Assembly: GCA_937980205.1 (NCBI GenBank)
Contig: CALJKW010000066.1
Coordinates: 62,001-126,000, forward strand
From: an uncultured Myxococcales bacterium
GTDB lineage: Bacteria > Myxococcota > Myxococcia > Myxococcales > Myxococcaceae
Length of the DNA stretch: 64,000 bases
Reading direction: 5' to 3'
The position numbers and the translations under genes were made by a program. Every line of letters begins with the position of its first letter. The stretch's first letter is position 1. Below, one piece after another: positions 26,184 through 34,491 of the stretch. Under the pieces are notes generated by a model. The model had not been told where the DNA came from, did not search any database, and worked only from the letters and a program-made list of their open reading frames with translations.

Positions 26184-27541
26184 TGACCGAGTGGGTCGCG
26201 CTCGGCGCAGCACTGCTGCTCGTCCTCGCGAACGGCTTCTTCGTCGCGGTCGAGTTCGCCCTCGTCAAGGTCCGCGGCACGCAGCTCGAGGCGCTCGCCA
26301 CGCAGGGCAAGGCCGGCGCGAGCACCGCCCTCAGCATGCGCAAGAGCCTCGACACCTGGCTCTCGGCCAGCCAGGTCGGCATCACGCTCGCCTCGCTCGC
26401 GCTCGGCTGGGTCGGAGAGCCCGCCTTCGAGCACCTCATCGAGCCGCTCGTGGTGAAGGTCGCGCCCGAGAACACCGCCGCCCGCGCCATCGCCCACACC
26501 GTCGGCATCGTCTTCGCCTTCGGCATCATCACGTTCCTGCACATCGTCGTCGGAGAGCAGGTGCCCAAGACGATGGCCATTCAGAAGCCCGAGCGCACCG
26601 CGCTGCTGCTCGCGTTTCCGATGCGCATCTTCTACCTCGTCTTCTTTCCCGTCATCTGGCTCTTGAACCAGGGCACGCGCGTCGTCCTCAAGATGTTCGG
26701 CCTCGAGCAGAAGAGCGGGGAGGGCGCCGAGGCGCTCTCCGAAGAAGAGCTGCGCCTCGTCTTCACCTCCAGCGCCCAGGCCGGAGCCATCGCCAACTCC
26801 CGCGCCGAGCTGCTCGAGCGCGCGCTCTCCATGATGGAGAAGACCGCGCGCCAGGTGCTCGTGCCGCGCTCGCAGATGAAGTACCTCGATCTCGACCTGC
26901 CGCTGGAGAAGAACCTCGAAGAGGCCCGCCTCGCCGGCCACACGTGGATGCCCGTCGTGCGCGGCACGCTCGACCGCGTCGAGGGCATCGCCAACGTGAA
27001 GGAGCTCTACTTCCTGCTCTCGCGCGGCGAGCTCAAGGCGATCTCCCAGGCGCAGAAGCCGGTGCTGTTCGTGCCCGAGAGCGTCACCCTCGAGCAGCTG
27101 CTCGGAGAGTTCCGCCGCCGCAACCGCCAGATGGCCGTCGTCGTCGACGAGCACGGAGGCACCAGCGGCCTCGTCACCCTCGCCGACGTCGTCGCCGAGC
27201 TCGTCGGCAACGTCGCCAAGCTCGGCCGCAAGCTCGAGCCCGTGCGCGCGCTGCCCGGCGGCCGCATCGAGCTGCCCGGCTCGGCGCAGCTCGACGATCT
27301 CGAGCACACGCTCGAGGTCGAGTTCGACGTCGATCACTCCGAGGTCACCACGCTCGGCGGCTACCTGATGGCCAAGCTCGGTCGCGTGCCCGTCGCCGGA
27401 GACCTGTGGACGTTCGACGAGTACCGCATCGTCGTCGTGAAGACCGAGGGGCCGCGCGTGCAGACGGTGCGCATCGAGCCGAAGACCGCTCCCGTCCCGG
27501 CGCCCAGCCCGCCCGCGATGCCGCTGCCGAAGGGCGGCTGA
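26183..27541 (+). CDS. CNNM/CorC-family (HlyC-type) membrane protein with CBS domains
   Basis: A 452-residue protein starting with GTG that shares one base with the upstream stop. The CNNM (DUF21) membrane domain occupies residues about 1-190 (LLVLANGFFVAVEFALVKVRGTQLEAL, SASQVGITLASLALGWVGEP, GEQVPKTMAIQKPE). A CBS pair follows (residues about 205-340: ARQVLVPRSQMKYLDLD, HTWMPVV, NRQMAVVVDEHGGTSGLVTLADVVAELVG). A CorC_HlyC domain ends it (residues about 350-430, LPGSAQLDDLEHTLEV, TLGGYLMAKLGRVPVAGD). Family members export Mg2+ or Co2+ or affect their efflux; the old haemolysin name is misleading. Confidence 0.94.
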   Translation: MTEWVALGAALLLVLANGFFVAVEFALVKVRGTQLEALATQGKAGASTALSMRKSLDTWLSASQVGITLASLALGWVGEPAFEHLIEPLVVKVAPENTAARAIAHTVGIVFAFGIITFLHIVVGEQVPKTMAIQKPERTALLLAFPMRIFYLVFFPVIWLLNQGTRVVLKMFGLEQKSGEGAEALSEEELRLVFTSSAQAGAIANSRAELLERALSMMEKTARQVLVPRSQMKYLDLDLPLEKNLEEARLAGHTWMPVVRGTLDRVEGIANVKELYFLLSRGELKAISQAQKPVLFVPESVTLEQLLGEFRRRNRQMAVVVDEHGGTSGLVTLADVVAELVGNVAKLGRKLEPVRALPGGRIELPGSAQLDDLEHTLEVEFDVDHSEVTTLGGYLMAKLGRVPVAGDLWTFDEYRIVVVKTEGPRVQTVRIEPKTAPVPAPSPPAMPLPKGG

Positions 27542-27547
27542 GCTACA

Positions 27548-27562
27548 CTTCGGGGCCCGAAG
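27548..27562. promoter_or_regulatory. 15 bp palindrome upstream of lipoprotein gene
   Basis: CTTCGGG-G-CCCGAAG is a perfect 7-1-7 palindrome, 26 bases before the next ATG. It may be an operator or a terminator stem for the CNNM/CorC gene, whose stop is just upstream. No U-run follows. Confidence 0.35.
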
Positions 27563-27587
27563 GCCGAAGAAGGAAGGACGGTCCCAC

Positions 27588-29003
27588 ATGCGCTCGATCG
27601 CAATCGCGTCCGCGATGACGTTCGCCGCCGCAGTGCTCGTGTCGGCGTGTCAGTGCAACCTGCCGGTGCCCTGCGCCGACAGCCGCGAGTGCCCCGCGGG
27701 GCAGACGTGCATCGGCGGAAGCTGTCAGGGGCCGAGCGGCAGCGGCGGCAACAGCGGCACGGGCGGCAGCAGCGGCACCGGCGGAGCCGGCGGCGCCGGC
27801 GGCTGCACCGGCCTGCAGTGCCAGCAGATGACCTGCGCTGGCGGAGCCAAGACCACCATCAGCGGCAAGGTCTACGCGCCCAACGGCACGCTGCCGCTCT
27901 ACAACGCGGTCGTCTACGTGCCGAACACCGACGTCGCGCCGTTCACACCGGGGGTCAGCTGCGACAAGTGCGGGGCAGGGCTGTCGGGCAACCCGATCGT
28001 GCAGACCACGAGCGATGCGGCGGGCAACTTCCGGCTCGAGGACGTGCCCGCAGGCACCAACATCCCGCTCGTCATCCAGATGGGGCGGTGGCGCCGCGTC
28101 GTGCGCATCCCCACCGTCACCGCGTGCATGAACAACGCGATCTCCGACGCGCAGGTGACGCGCCTGCCGCGCACCAAAGCTGAAGGCGACATTCCGCTCA
28201 TGGCCATCGCGACCGGCAACGCGGACCCGTTCGAGTGCCTGTTGCGGAAGATCGGCATCGACGACTCCGAGTTCACGCTGCCCAGCGGCACCGGGCGCGT
28301 GCACTTCCACCGCTACAACGGCAGGGACATGAGCCCGTCCGCCCCCGCCGGCAGCGAGCTCGTCGGCAGCGCGAGCAACCTCATGCGCTACGACGTCGTG
28401 ATGCTGCCGTGCGAGGGCAGCCACATGCTCAAGCCCGCCGCCCACACGCAGAACATCATCGACTACACGACGGCCGGCGGCCGCGTGTTCGCGACCCACT
28501 TCTCGTACGTGTGGATCGAGTACGCCCAGGCGCCGTTCCCCACCACCGCCACGTGGCGCGGCAACTCGAACGCGCCTGACGGCACGGTGTACACGCTCGA
28601 CACCAGCTTCCCGAAGGGCAGCACGTTCGCCGACTGGCTGCAGAACGTGAACGCGACGACGACGCGCGGCGAGCTGCCGATCTTCGAGCCGCGCCGCAAC
28701 GTGGTGTCGGTGAACAACGCCGTGGCGCAGCGCTGGTTCTACTCGATGGCCCAGAGCAACGTCGGCCACTACACGTTCAACACCCCGGTGGCGTCGCTGT
28801 TGCCCGACGGCGGCTCTCCGGATCAGTGCGGCCGCGTCGTGTTCTCGGACTTCCACGTCTCGGCCGCCGCGCTCTCGGGGATGCCGACGTTCCCGGCCTC
28901 GTGCAAGACCGAGGAGCTCAGCGCGCAGGAGAAGGCGCTCGCGTTCATGCTGTTCGATCTCTCCGCCTGCGTGCAGCGCGACGAGCTGCCGCCGATCAAC
29001 TGA
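27588..29003 (+). CDS. Cys-rich lipoprotein with carboxypeptidase-regulatory-like domain
   Basis: A 471-residue lipoprotein (MRSIAIASAMTFAAAVLVSAC, Cys21) with a strong ribosome binding site (GGAAGGA). Residues 22-50 are a Cys-rich head (CADSRECPAGQTCIGGSC), followed by a Gly/Ser linker (GSGGNSGTGGSSGTGG). Residues about 85-165 are a carboxypeptidase-regulatory-like fold (TTISGKVYAPNGTLPLYNAVVYVP ... DAAGNFRLEDVPAGTNIPLVIQMGRWRR). Residues 195-470 form an alpha/beta region with AGGRVFATHFSYVWIEY and GRVVFSDFHVSA, resembling glutamine-amidotransferase-like proteins that lack catalysis. It is likely surface-exposed. The function is unknown. It ends 8 bases before a strong hairpin. Confidence 0.82.
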   Translation: MRSIAIASAMTFAAAVLVSACQCNLPVPCADSRECPAGQTCIGGSCQGPSGSGGNSGTGGSSGTGGAGGAGGCTGLQCQQMTCAGGAKTTISGKVYAPNGTLPLYNAVVYVPNTDVAPFTPGVSCDKCGAGLSGNPIVQTTSDAAGNFRLEDVPAGTNIPLVIQMGRWRRVVRIPTVTACMNNAISDAQVTRLPRTKAEGDIPLMAIATGNADPFECLLRKIGIDDSEFTLPSGTGRVHFHRYNGRDMSPSAPAGSELVGSASNLMRYDVVMLPCEGSHMLKPAAHTQNIIDYTTAGGRVFATHFSYVWIEYAQAPFPTTATWRGNSNAPDGTVYTLDTSFPKGSTFADWLQNVNATTTRGELPIFEPRRNVVSVNNAVAQRWFYSMAQSNVGHYTFNTPVASLLPDGGSPDQCGRVVFSDFHVSAAALSGMPTFPASCKTEELSAQEKALAFMLFDLSACVQRDELPPIN

Positions 29004-29010
29004 GCGGCAC

Positions 29011-29094
29011 GAAATGGGGACAGGCTGCTTTTCTCCGAGGGCAGCGCTCGGGCGGAAAAGCAGCCTGTCCCCATTTCAGCTGTCCCCATTTCAG
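29011..29094. repeat. REP-like unit: 23 bp perfect inverted repeat, likely bidirectional terminator
   Basis: Arms at 29011-29033 and 29055-29077 are perfect reverse complements (GAAATGGGGACAGGC core, then TGCTTTTC) with a 21-base loop. A further half-copy, TGTCCCCATTTC, follows at 29081-29092. The core GGGGACAGGC is shared with the repeat at 17661. It fills the gap between two converging genes and would form a very stable stem in both transcripts. Confidence 0.8.
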
Positions 29095-30848
29095 CCCAGC
29101 GGCACGCCGGCGGCCTCGAGCAGCCTCAGCGCGTTGGTCGTCTCGACGACGCCCTCGCGCAGCCGGTAATCGAAGACCATCTGCCCATCGCGGACGTCGT
29201 CGCGGAAGTGCACGTTCCGCACGCCCTGCGTCTCGGTGAGCATCAGGTCGTGCGTGGTGACTCCGCCGATGGCGCCGGCGTCGCGCAACAGCTCGAGCAG
29301 GCGCTTGGAGGCGATCTGCCGCTCTTTCGTGTTCGTGCCCATCAGCAGCTCGTCGAGCAGGACCAGGGCGCGCCCGCGGGCTGCCCGGGCGGCGTCGAGC
29401 ACCGCCTTCACGCGCTGCACCTCGGCGTAGAAGTACGAGACACCGCGCTCGAGCGAGTCTTTCACGCGCATCAGCGTGAGCGGCCGAAGCTGCGAGAGCT
29501 TCAGCTCGGCGGCGCACACCGGCATGCCGGCGAGCGCCATCACCGTGTTGAGCCCCACGGCGCGCAGCAGCGTCGTCTTGCCCGACATGTTCGAGCCGGT
29601 GATGACCCAGAGCTGCCGCGACAGCGACACGTCGTTCACCACCGGCTTCTCGAGCAGCGGGTGGCCCAGGCCCTTCGCGTCGAAGACGGCGTCCTCGGCG
29701 GCGATGACGGGGAACGCGTCGGCCGGCCGCTCGGCCGCCCAGGTGCCGATCGCCGCCAGCGCCTCGAGCTCGGCGAGCGCCTCGAACCACGCGCGCACGT
29801 CGCGGCCCTCGCGCACGCGCCAGTCCTCGAGGCGGAACAGCCAGTGCAGATCCCACAGCAGGAGCACGTTGATGACCGCGTGGTACTGGCCCGACGAGCG
29901 CAGCTCGGCGAACGAGAACAGCCGGCCGAAGCGGGCGAGCTTCTGTGAGGCCCCGGCCTTCTCGCGCAGCCGCGACAGGCGCGCGTCGGAGAACTTCTGG
30001 GCGTGCACCGCGGCGAACGTCTGCTCGTAGCGCACGAAGCCGCCCTCGCCGTCGGTGAGCGTCGAGTAGAACTTCGAGCACGCGGCCCAGGTGATGGCGG
30101 CGACTCCGAGCTGCGCGAAGAACGACAGCCCCGCGTAGAGCGGAGGCAGATCCGCGTACTGGGCGAGCAGCCCCAGGGTCAGCGTCAGCACCGGCAGCAC
30201 GTACGCGAGCGGGCGCGCCCAGCGGATGCCCGAGAGCATCGCCGGCCCTTCGACCCACGCGATGAACCGCGACGGGTCGGCGCGCTTCTCCGACGCAACG
30301 CGCGCCTCGGTCAGCAGCGCCTGGCGGAAGTCGGTCAGCGTGGAGAGCTCCTTCGCCGCGGCCTGCCGCGACACGATCTCTTCCGCGCTCTCGGCCGGAG
30401 CGAGCAGCCACGACGCGAGCAGCTTCTCTCCTGCCTTGGTGGCCGTCTCGTTGAGCCGCTGGAACAGCGACCCCTGGCCGAAGACGTCGAGGTCCGGCGT
30501 GTAGAGGTGATCGCCTTGGAGGTACTCGTCTCCGCGGGCGGTGAAGGCGTGCCACTTTCCCTGCAGGCGATCGAGCCCCCGCTGGTTCAGCTCGGCGCTC
30601 GCCTTCGCGCGGCGCTCGGCTTCGATGACGCGCGAGTGCCAGGTGGCCAGCACGAGGAAGACGACGAAGCACGCCCCGGCGATCGCCCAGGCCCACGAGG
30701 GCAGGCGGTTGAACGTCACCGCGACCGCGAGGCCCGCCGCCGCGAGGAAGAAGAGGAGCCTGCCGTTCGCCAGCGCCGCTGAGCGCCGGTCGAGCGCCCC
30801 GACGCGGTCCAGAAACTGTTTCGTCCGTTGACGATACGTCTCCTCCAT
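29091..30848 (-). CDS. membrane-anchored MutS-like ATPase
   Basis: A 585-residue protein. The C-terminal MutS-type ABC ATPase is clear: Walker A GSNMSGKTT at residues 418-426, the MutS-specific RVKDSLERGVSYFYAEVQRV, Walker B LVLLDELLMGTNTKERQ, and the His-loop GVTTHDLML. A MutS core/lever region (DLDVFGQGSLFQRLNETATKAGEKLLASWLL) precedes it. The mismatch-recognition domain is absent and instead there are hydrophobic helices at about 30-65 and 215-260. It thus belongs to the membrane MutS-related group and probably does not do classical mismatch repair. The function is unknown. The ATG start is supported by GGAG shortly before it. Confidence 0.9.
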   Translation of the reverse strand: MEETYRQRTKQFLDRVGALDRRSAALANGRLLFFLAAAGLAVAVTFNRLPSWAWAIAGACFVVFLVLATWHSRVIEAERRAKASAELNQRGLDRLQGKWHAFTARGDEYLQGDHLYTPDLDVFGQGSLFQRLNETATKAGEKLLASWLLAPAESAEEIVSRQAAAKELSTLTDFRQALLTEARVASEKRADPSRFIAWVEGPAMLSGIRWARPLAYVLPVLTLTLGLLAQYADLPPLYAGLSFFAQLGVAAITWAACSKFYSTLTDGEGGFVRYEQTFAAVHAQKFSDARLSRLREKAGASQKLARFGRLFSFAELRSSGQYHAVINVLLLWDLHWLFRLEDWRVREGRDVRAWFEALAELEALAAIGTWAAERPADAFPVIAAEDAVFDAKGLGHPLLEKPVVNDVSLSRQLWVITGSNMSGKTTLLRAVGLNTVMALAGMPVCAAELKLSQLRPLTLMRVKDSLERGVSYFYAEVQRVKAVLDAARAARGRALVLLDELLMGTNTKERQIASKRLLELLRDAGAIGGVTTHDLMLTETQGVRNVHFRDDVRDGQMVFDYRLREGVVETTNALRLLEAAGVPLG

Positions 30849-30998
30849 TTCGGTGCTTTTGCCAGAGAGCTTGCGGATTCGCTCGTTTGAACGGCAGGCA
30901 ACCCTCGGCAGCTTTCTCGCGATACCTACACCGCACTACAGACGCGTCGAGGACCCCGTCGCATTTTCAAAGCAAGAGAGATAGATCGCCGCACCCCC

Positions 30999-31064
30999 AA
31001 TGTGCCTTCAGCGGAATTCCAGCGGATTCGCCGGTTTGACCCGCAAGGCCGAAAAAGGCACATT
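30999..31064. promoter_or_regulatory. inverted repeat upstream of the ASH/VWA operon
   Basis: AATGTGCCTT (30999-31008) and AAGGCACATT (31055-31064) are perfect inverted copies 46 bases apart, ending 21 bases before the first ATG of the surface-protein locus. A TTGACC sequence lies between them (31035-31040). The pair could be an operator with two half-sites or a 5' leader stem that hides the ribosome binding site GAGGA. Confidence 0.4.
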
Positions 31065-31085
31065 GCGCCGCGCGAGGACCCCAAC

Positions 31086-34000
31086 ATGACGATGAACCGC
31101 TTCCTGGCAGCCACTGTGATGTCCCTGTTCGTAGTCTCCGGCTGCGACTGTGGGCCCCGCAAGCCGCCCATCGACAACTATGGCCAGGTCGGCATCGTCT
31201 TCGAGCAAGACGGCGTCGTCATCACGCACCCCACCGAGGCCACCTACGACTTCGACAAGGTGCCGATGGGCACGGCGAAGAAGATGAAGCTCACGATCCA
31301 GAACCGCGGCCGCGCGGCGCTCGATCTGCAGGAGGTCACGAAGCTCGAGGGCGCCAACCTCAAGCTCGGCGAAACGCTGAACGAGACGCCGGCCGTGTTC
31401 GAGGTGGCGTTCACGCCCACGACGCTCGCCGCCAGCGAGTCGGTCGACTTCGAGATCGTCTTCAACTCGCCGGTCGAGACTGACACGACCGTCCTCACGC
31501 GCGACTGGCTGGCGAAGATCACGCTGCGCATCGGCAACGTCGAGCCGGGCTCCGAGACCGCCACCATCACCTTCACCGGCACCGCGATCGCCGGCAACTG
31601 CGTGCTCCCGACGACGATCGACTTCGGCGCCGTCATGCTGCAGGACACGGTGAAGCAGACGGTCAAGGTGAACAACACCTCGCCGCTGCAGGTGACCGCG
31701 AGCGTCGGCGCCATCACGTCGAACTCGGGTGACCACAACGCGTTCGGCTTCGCGGCCGAGTCGATCACCGGCGAGGCGAGCATCCCCGCCGGCAGCTCGC
31801 GCGACATCGCGCTCACCTTCAAGCCCACCAACACGCAGGACTACCTCGCTCTCGTGAAGGCGCGCGCCGCCGCCGAGTGCCCCGAGGTGACGATCAAGCT
31901 CGTCGGCTCGGGCGTGAACTCGGTGCTCACCTGCGACCCCACGCCGCTCGACTTCGGCTACCTCACCCCCGGCCTCACCGTGCAGAAGGAGCTCACGCTC
32001 ACGAACCAGGGCCTCGCGCCGATCGACATCACGAACGCCCGCACGCTGATCGGCATGACGCCTTCGAGCGAGTTCAAGCTGCTCGGGGCGAACGCGTTCA
32101 CCGTCCCTGGCGCGACCCGCACCAACGGCACGTTGACGCCGGGCCAGACCAAGCTGCAGCTGACGTTCACGCCGGCCAACCTCGGCCTGCGCAACGGCCG
32201 GTTCAACATGACTACGACGCTCGCTCCGCAGCCGTCGCTCGACTGCCCGCTGCGCGGCACCGGCGGCGGCCCTGACATCGACATCAAGCCGGCGGCGATG
32301 AACTTCGGCAAGGTCCCGTTCTTCGCCAGCGCGCCGACGCCGTTCCACGTCAGCCGCAAGGTCACCATCCGCAACCTCGGCACGCGCCCGATGCCGGCCG
32401 ACCCGAACGCGAACCTGAAGCTCGGCACCATGGGCAGCGGCACGAACCCGTGGACGATCACTCCGAAGAACGCGGACTCGATGGACCCGAACCTCATCTG
32501 CGTCGGCGTCTTCAACACGACGACCAACATGTGCGAGCCTGGCTTCCCCGCTGGGTACGACCCGGCCGTGGGCCTCGAGGCGATCGCCACCTCGTTCCTC
32601 GACGTGCCGATCCGCATCACGCCGAACGCGGCGAACAAGAACCTCGAGTGGGACGTCACGTTCAACTCGAACGACCCCGACGAGCCCGCGATCGTCGTGA
32701 ACGTCAAGGCGCAGTCGGTCGACCTGCCGCCGTGCAACTACTCGGTCACTCCGACGTCGCTCAACTTCGGCCTCGTCACGCCGCCGCAGTACCGCGACCT
32801 CTCGTTCCAGATCCGCAACCTCGGCATGAACATGAACGAGACGTGCCTCATCACGCACCTCGAGATGAAGGCCGGCTCGAACGCGATCTTCACGCTGCCC
32901 GCCGGTGAGCTCGACCAGGTCGAGCTGCAGCCGGGCCAGGTGCAGAACGTCACCGTCCGCGCGTGGCCGATGGGCAACGCGAGCGCGACGGTCAACCAGG
33001 TGATGGGCAACGTGACGTTCGGCATCAGCTCGCCGACCGCACCGACGCGGGACATCTCGCTCACCGCGTCGATCGCGACGGCCTGCCTCACCATCACCCC
33101 GAACGACCTCGACTTCGGCACCGTGCAGAAGAACTGCAACTCGCCGCGCCGCACGTTCAGCATCTACAACACGTGCCCCACCGCGGTGACGGTGCAGAGC
33201 TACGGCATGCTCGCCGCCGCCGGCGTGCAGCCCGGCACGATGTACTGCCCGGGCCCGATGCCGTGCCCCGAGTTCCTCATCGACGGCACGCCGAGCTTCG
33301 GCGCCGGCACCAGCATCACGTCCGGCTCGATGCCGCACACGTTCGCCATCCGCTACAAGCCGCTCGATGACGGTCCGGACACCGGCGCGTTCCTGCTCAA
33401 GGTCGTGCAGAACGGCCAGACGGTCGACTACGTCGTCACGCTCCGCGGCGTCGGCGACAACATGGGCCTCAACACCGACACGTTCCGCCAGGACAGCAAG
33501 CCCAAGGCCGACATCCTCCTGGTGATCGACGACTCCTGCTCGATGTTCGACAAGCAGGTGAGCATGGGCACGAACTTCGGCTCGTTCATCCGCTACGCGC
33601 AGTCGGCCGCGGTCGACTACCACATCTCCGTCATCGGCACCGAGATCAACGCCGCGCGCGCCGGCCGCTTCATCGGCGCTCCGAACAACAACGGCCCCGC
33701 GAACGGCGGCTGCCCCGGCTACACCGGCCCGAAGGTGCTGACGCCGCAGACCGCGAACGTCGAGAACCTGTTCCGGCAGGTGACCTGCGTCGGCACGAGC
33801 GGCGGCTACGAAGGCATGGCCTGCATGGCGGTGCAGGCGCTCACCGCGCCGTTCATCACCGACCCGCAGATCAACGGCGGCTTCCTGCGGCCCGACGCGA
33901 TCCTCGCGGTCGTCGCGGTCACCGACGCCGATGAGCAGTGCCCGGCGGCCGCGACCGTCTACGAGAACCAGCTGCGCAACATCAAGGGCGCGCAGAACGC

Positions 34001-34427
34001 GAACCTCTTCTCGTACAACGTCATCGGCCCGTTCCTGCCGAGCTCGCCCTCGGGCTGCAGCTACGACTGCGGCTCTTCGTGCGACGTCTCGAAGCACAAC
34101 TACCTGGTCAATGCCTTCAACGGCGTGAAGGACGAGATCTGCACGCCGAACTGGGCCACCACGCTCGAGAACCTCGGCAAGATCGCCTTCGGCTTCCGCA
34201 CGAACTTCTTCCTCACCGCAGAGCCGGATCTCACCGGCGGCAAGACCATCACCGTCAAGATGGACGACGGCATGGGCGGCCCGCTCACGGTCGTCGACCC
34301 CGTCGACCCGCGCGGCGCCCCGGTCTGGAGCTACGACTCGGTCAGCAACTCGGTCGTCTTCCAGCCGCTCTTCGTGCCCGCGCCGGGCCAGGTGATGACC
34401 ATCACCTACTACGTCGCGTGTCTCTGA
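31086..34427 (+). CDS. giant lipoprotein with six ASH-type repeats and a VWA domain (paralog 1)
   Basis: A 1,113-residue protein. ATG at 31086 is followed by a lipoprotein signal (MTMNRFLAATVMSLFVVSGC). Six ASPM/SPD-2/Hydin-like (choice-of-anchor D) beta domains follow, each opening with a D/NFG motif: YDFDKVPMG, IDFGAVMLQD, LDFGYLTPGL, MNFGKVPFFA, LNFGLVTPPQ and LDFGTVQKNC. Residues about 808-1040 are a von Willebrand A-like domain with an intact MIDAS Asp815-x-Ser817-x-Ser819 (LLVIDDSCSMFDKQ) and a downstream AVVAVTDADEQCP. The final 70 residues are a small beta domain (NFFLTAEPDLTGGKT). It is probably a surface-exposed adhesive or scaffold lipoprotein. It heads a five-gene locus and is paralogous to the next gene. 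Confidence 0.9.
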   Translation: MTMNRFLAATVMSLFVVSGCDCGPRKPPIDNYGQVGIVFEQDGVVITHPTEATYDFDKVPMGTAKKMKLTIQNRGRAALDLQEVTKLEGANLKLGETLNETPAVFEVAFTPTTLAASESVDFEIVFNSPVETDTTVLTRDWLAKITLRIGNVEPGSETATITFTGTAIAGNCVLPTTIDFGAVMLQDTVKQTVKVNNTSPLQVTASVGAITSNSGDHNAFGFAAESITGEASIPAGSSRDIALTFKPTNTQDYLALVKARAAAECPEVTIKLVGSGVNSVLTCDPTPLDFGYLTPGLTVQKELTLTNQGLAPIDITNARTLIGMTPSSEFKLLGANAFTVPGATRTNGTLTPGQTKLQLTFTPANLGLRNGRFNMTTTLAPQPSLDCPLRGTGGGPDIDIKPAAMNFGKVPFFASAPTPFHVSRKVTIRNLGTRPMPADPNANLKLGTMGSGTNPWTITPKNADSMDPNLICVGVFNTTTNMCEPGFPAGYDPAVGLEAIATSFLDVPIRITPNAANKNLEWDVTFNSNDPDEPAIVVNVKAQSVDLPPCNYSVTPTSLNFGLVTPPQYRDLSFQIRNLGMNMNETCLITHLEMKAGSNAIFTLPAGELDQVELQPGQVQNVTVRAWPMGNASATVNQVMGNVTFGISSPTAPTRDISLTASIATACLTITPNDLDFGTVQKNCNSPRRTFSIYNTCPTAVTVQSYGMLAAAGVQPGTMYCPGPMPCPEFLIDGTPSFGAGTSITSGSMPHTFAIRYKPLDDGPDTGAFLLKVVQNGQTVDYVVTLRGVGDNMGLNTDTFRQDSKPKADILLVIDDSCSMFDKQVSMGTNFGSFIRYAQSAAVDYHISVIGTEINAARAGRFIGAPNNNGPANGGCPGYTGPKVLTPQTANVENLFRQVTCVGTSGGYEGMACMAVQALTAPFITDPQINGGFLRPDAILAVVAVTDADEQCPAAATVYENQLRNIKGAQNANLFSYNVIGPFLPSSPSGCSYDCGSSCDVSKHNYLVNAFNGVKDEICTPNWATTLENLGKIAFGFRTNFFLTAEPDLTGGKTITVKMDDGMGGPLTVVDPVDPRGAPVWSYDSVSNSVVFQPLFVPAPGQVMTITYYVACL

Positions 34428-34453
34428 GTTGAGATACAGCAGGGCGTGACATA

Positions 34454-34475
34454 AGGCGGGGGGCCGAACCCGCCT
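34454..34475 (+). promoter_or_regulatory. hairpin between tandem paralogs
   Basis: AGGCGGG and CCCGCCT form a 7 bp stem with an 8-base loop, directly before the GGAAGGA ribosome binding site of the second paralog. It may tune the ratio of the two proteins by attenuation, RNA processing or translation control. Confidence 0.4.
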
Positions 34476-34491
34476 CATGGAAGGAACAGAC

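Noticed and set aside
26183..27541. Haemolysin
   Set aside because: The CNNM-CBS-CorC order shows an ion-transport protein; the haemolysin name of the family is historical.
22800..31080. Prophage or insertion sequence around the gene-free block
   Set aside because: No transposase, integrase or phage structural gene is present, and base composition of the neighbouring genes is uniform.
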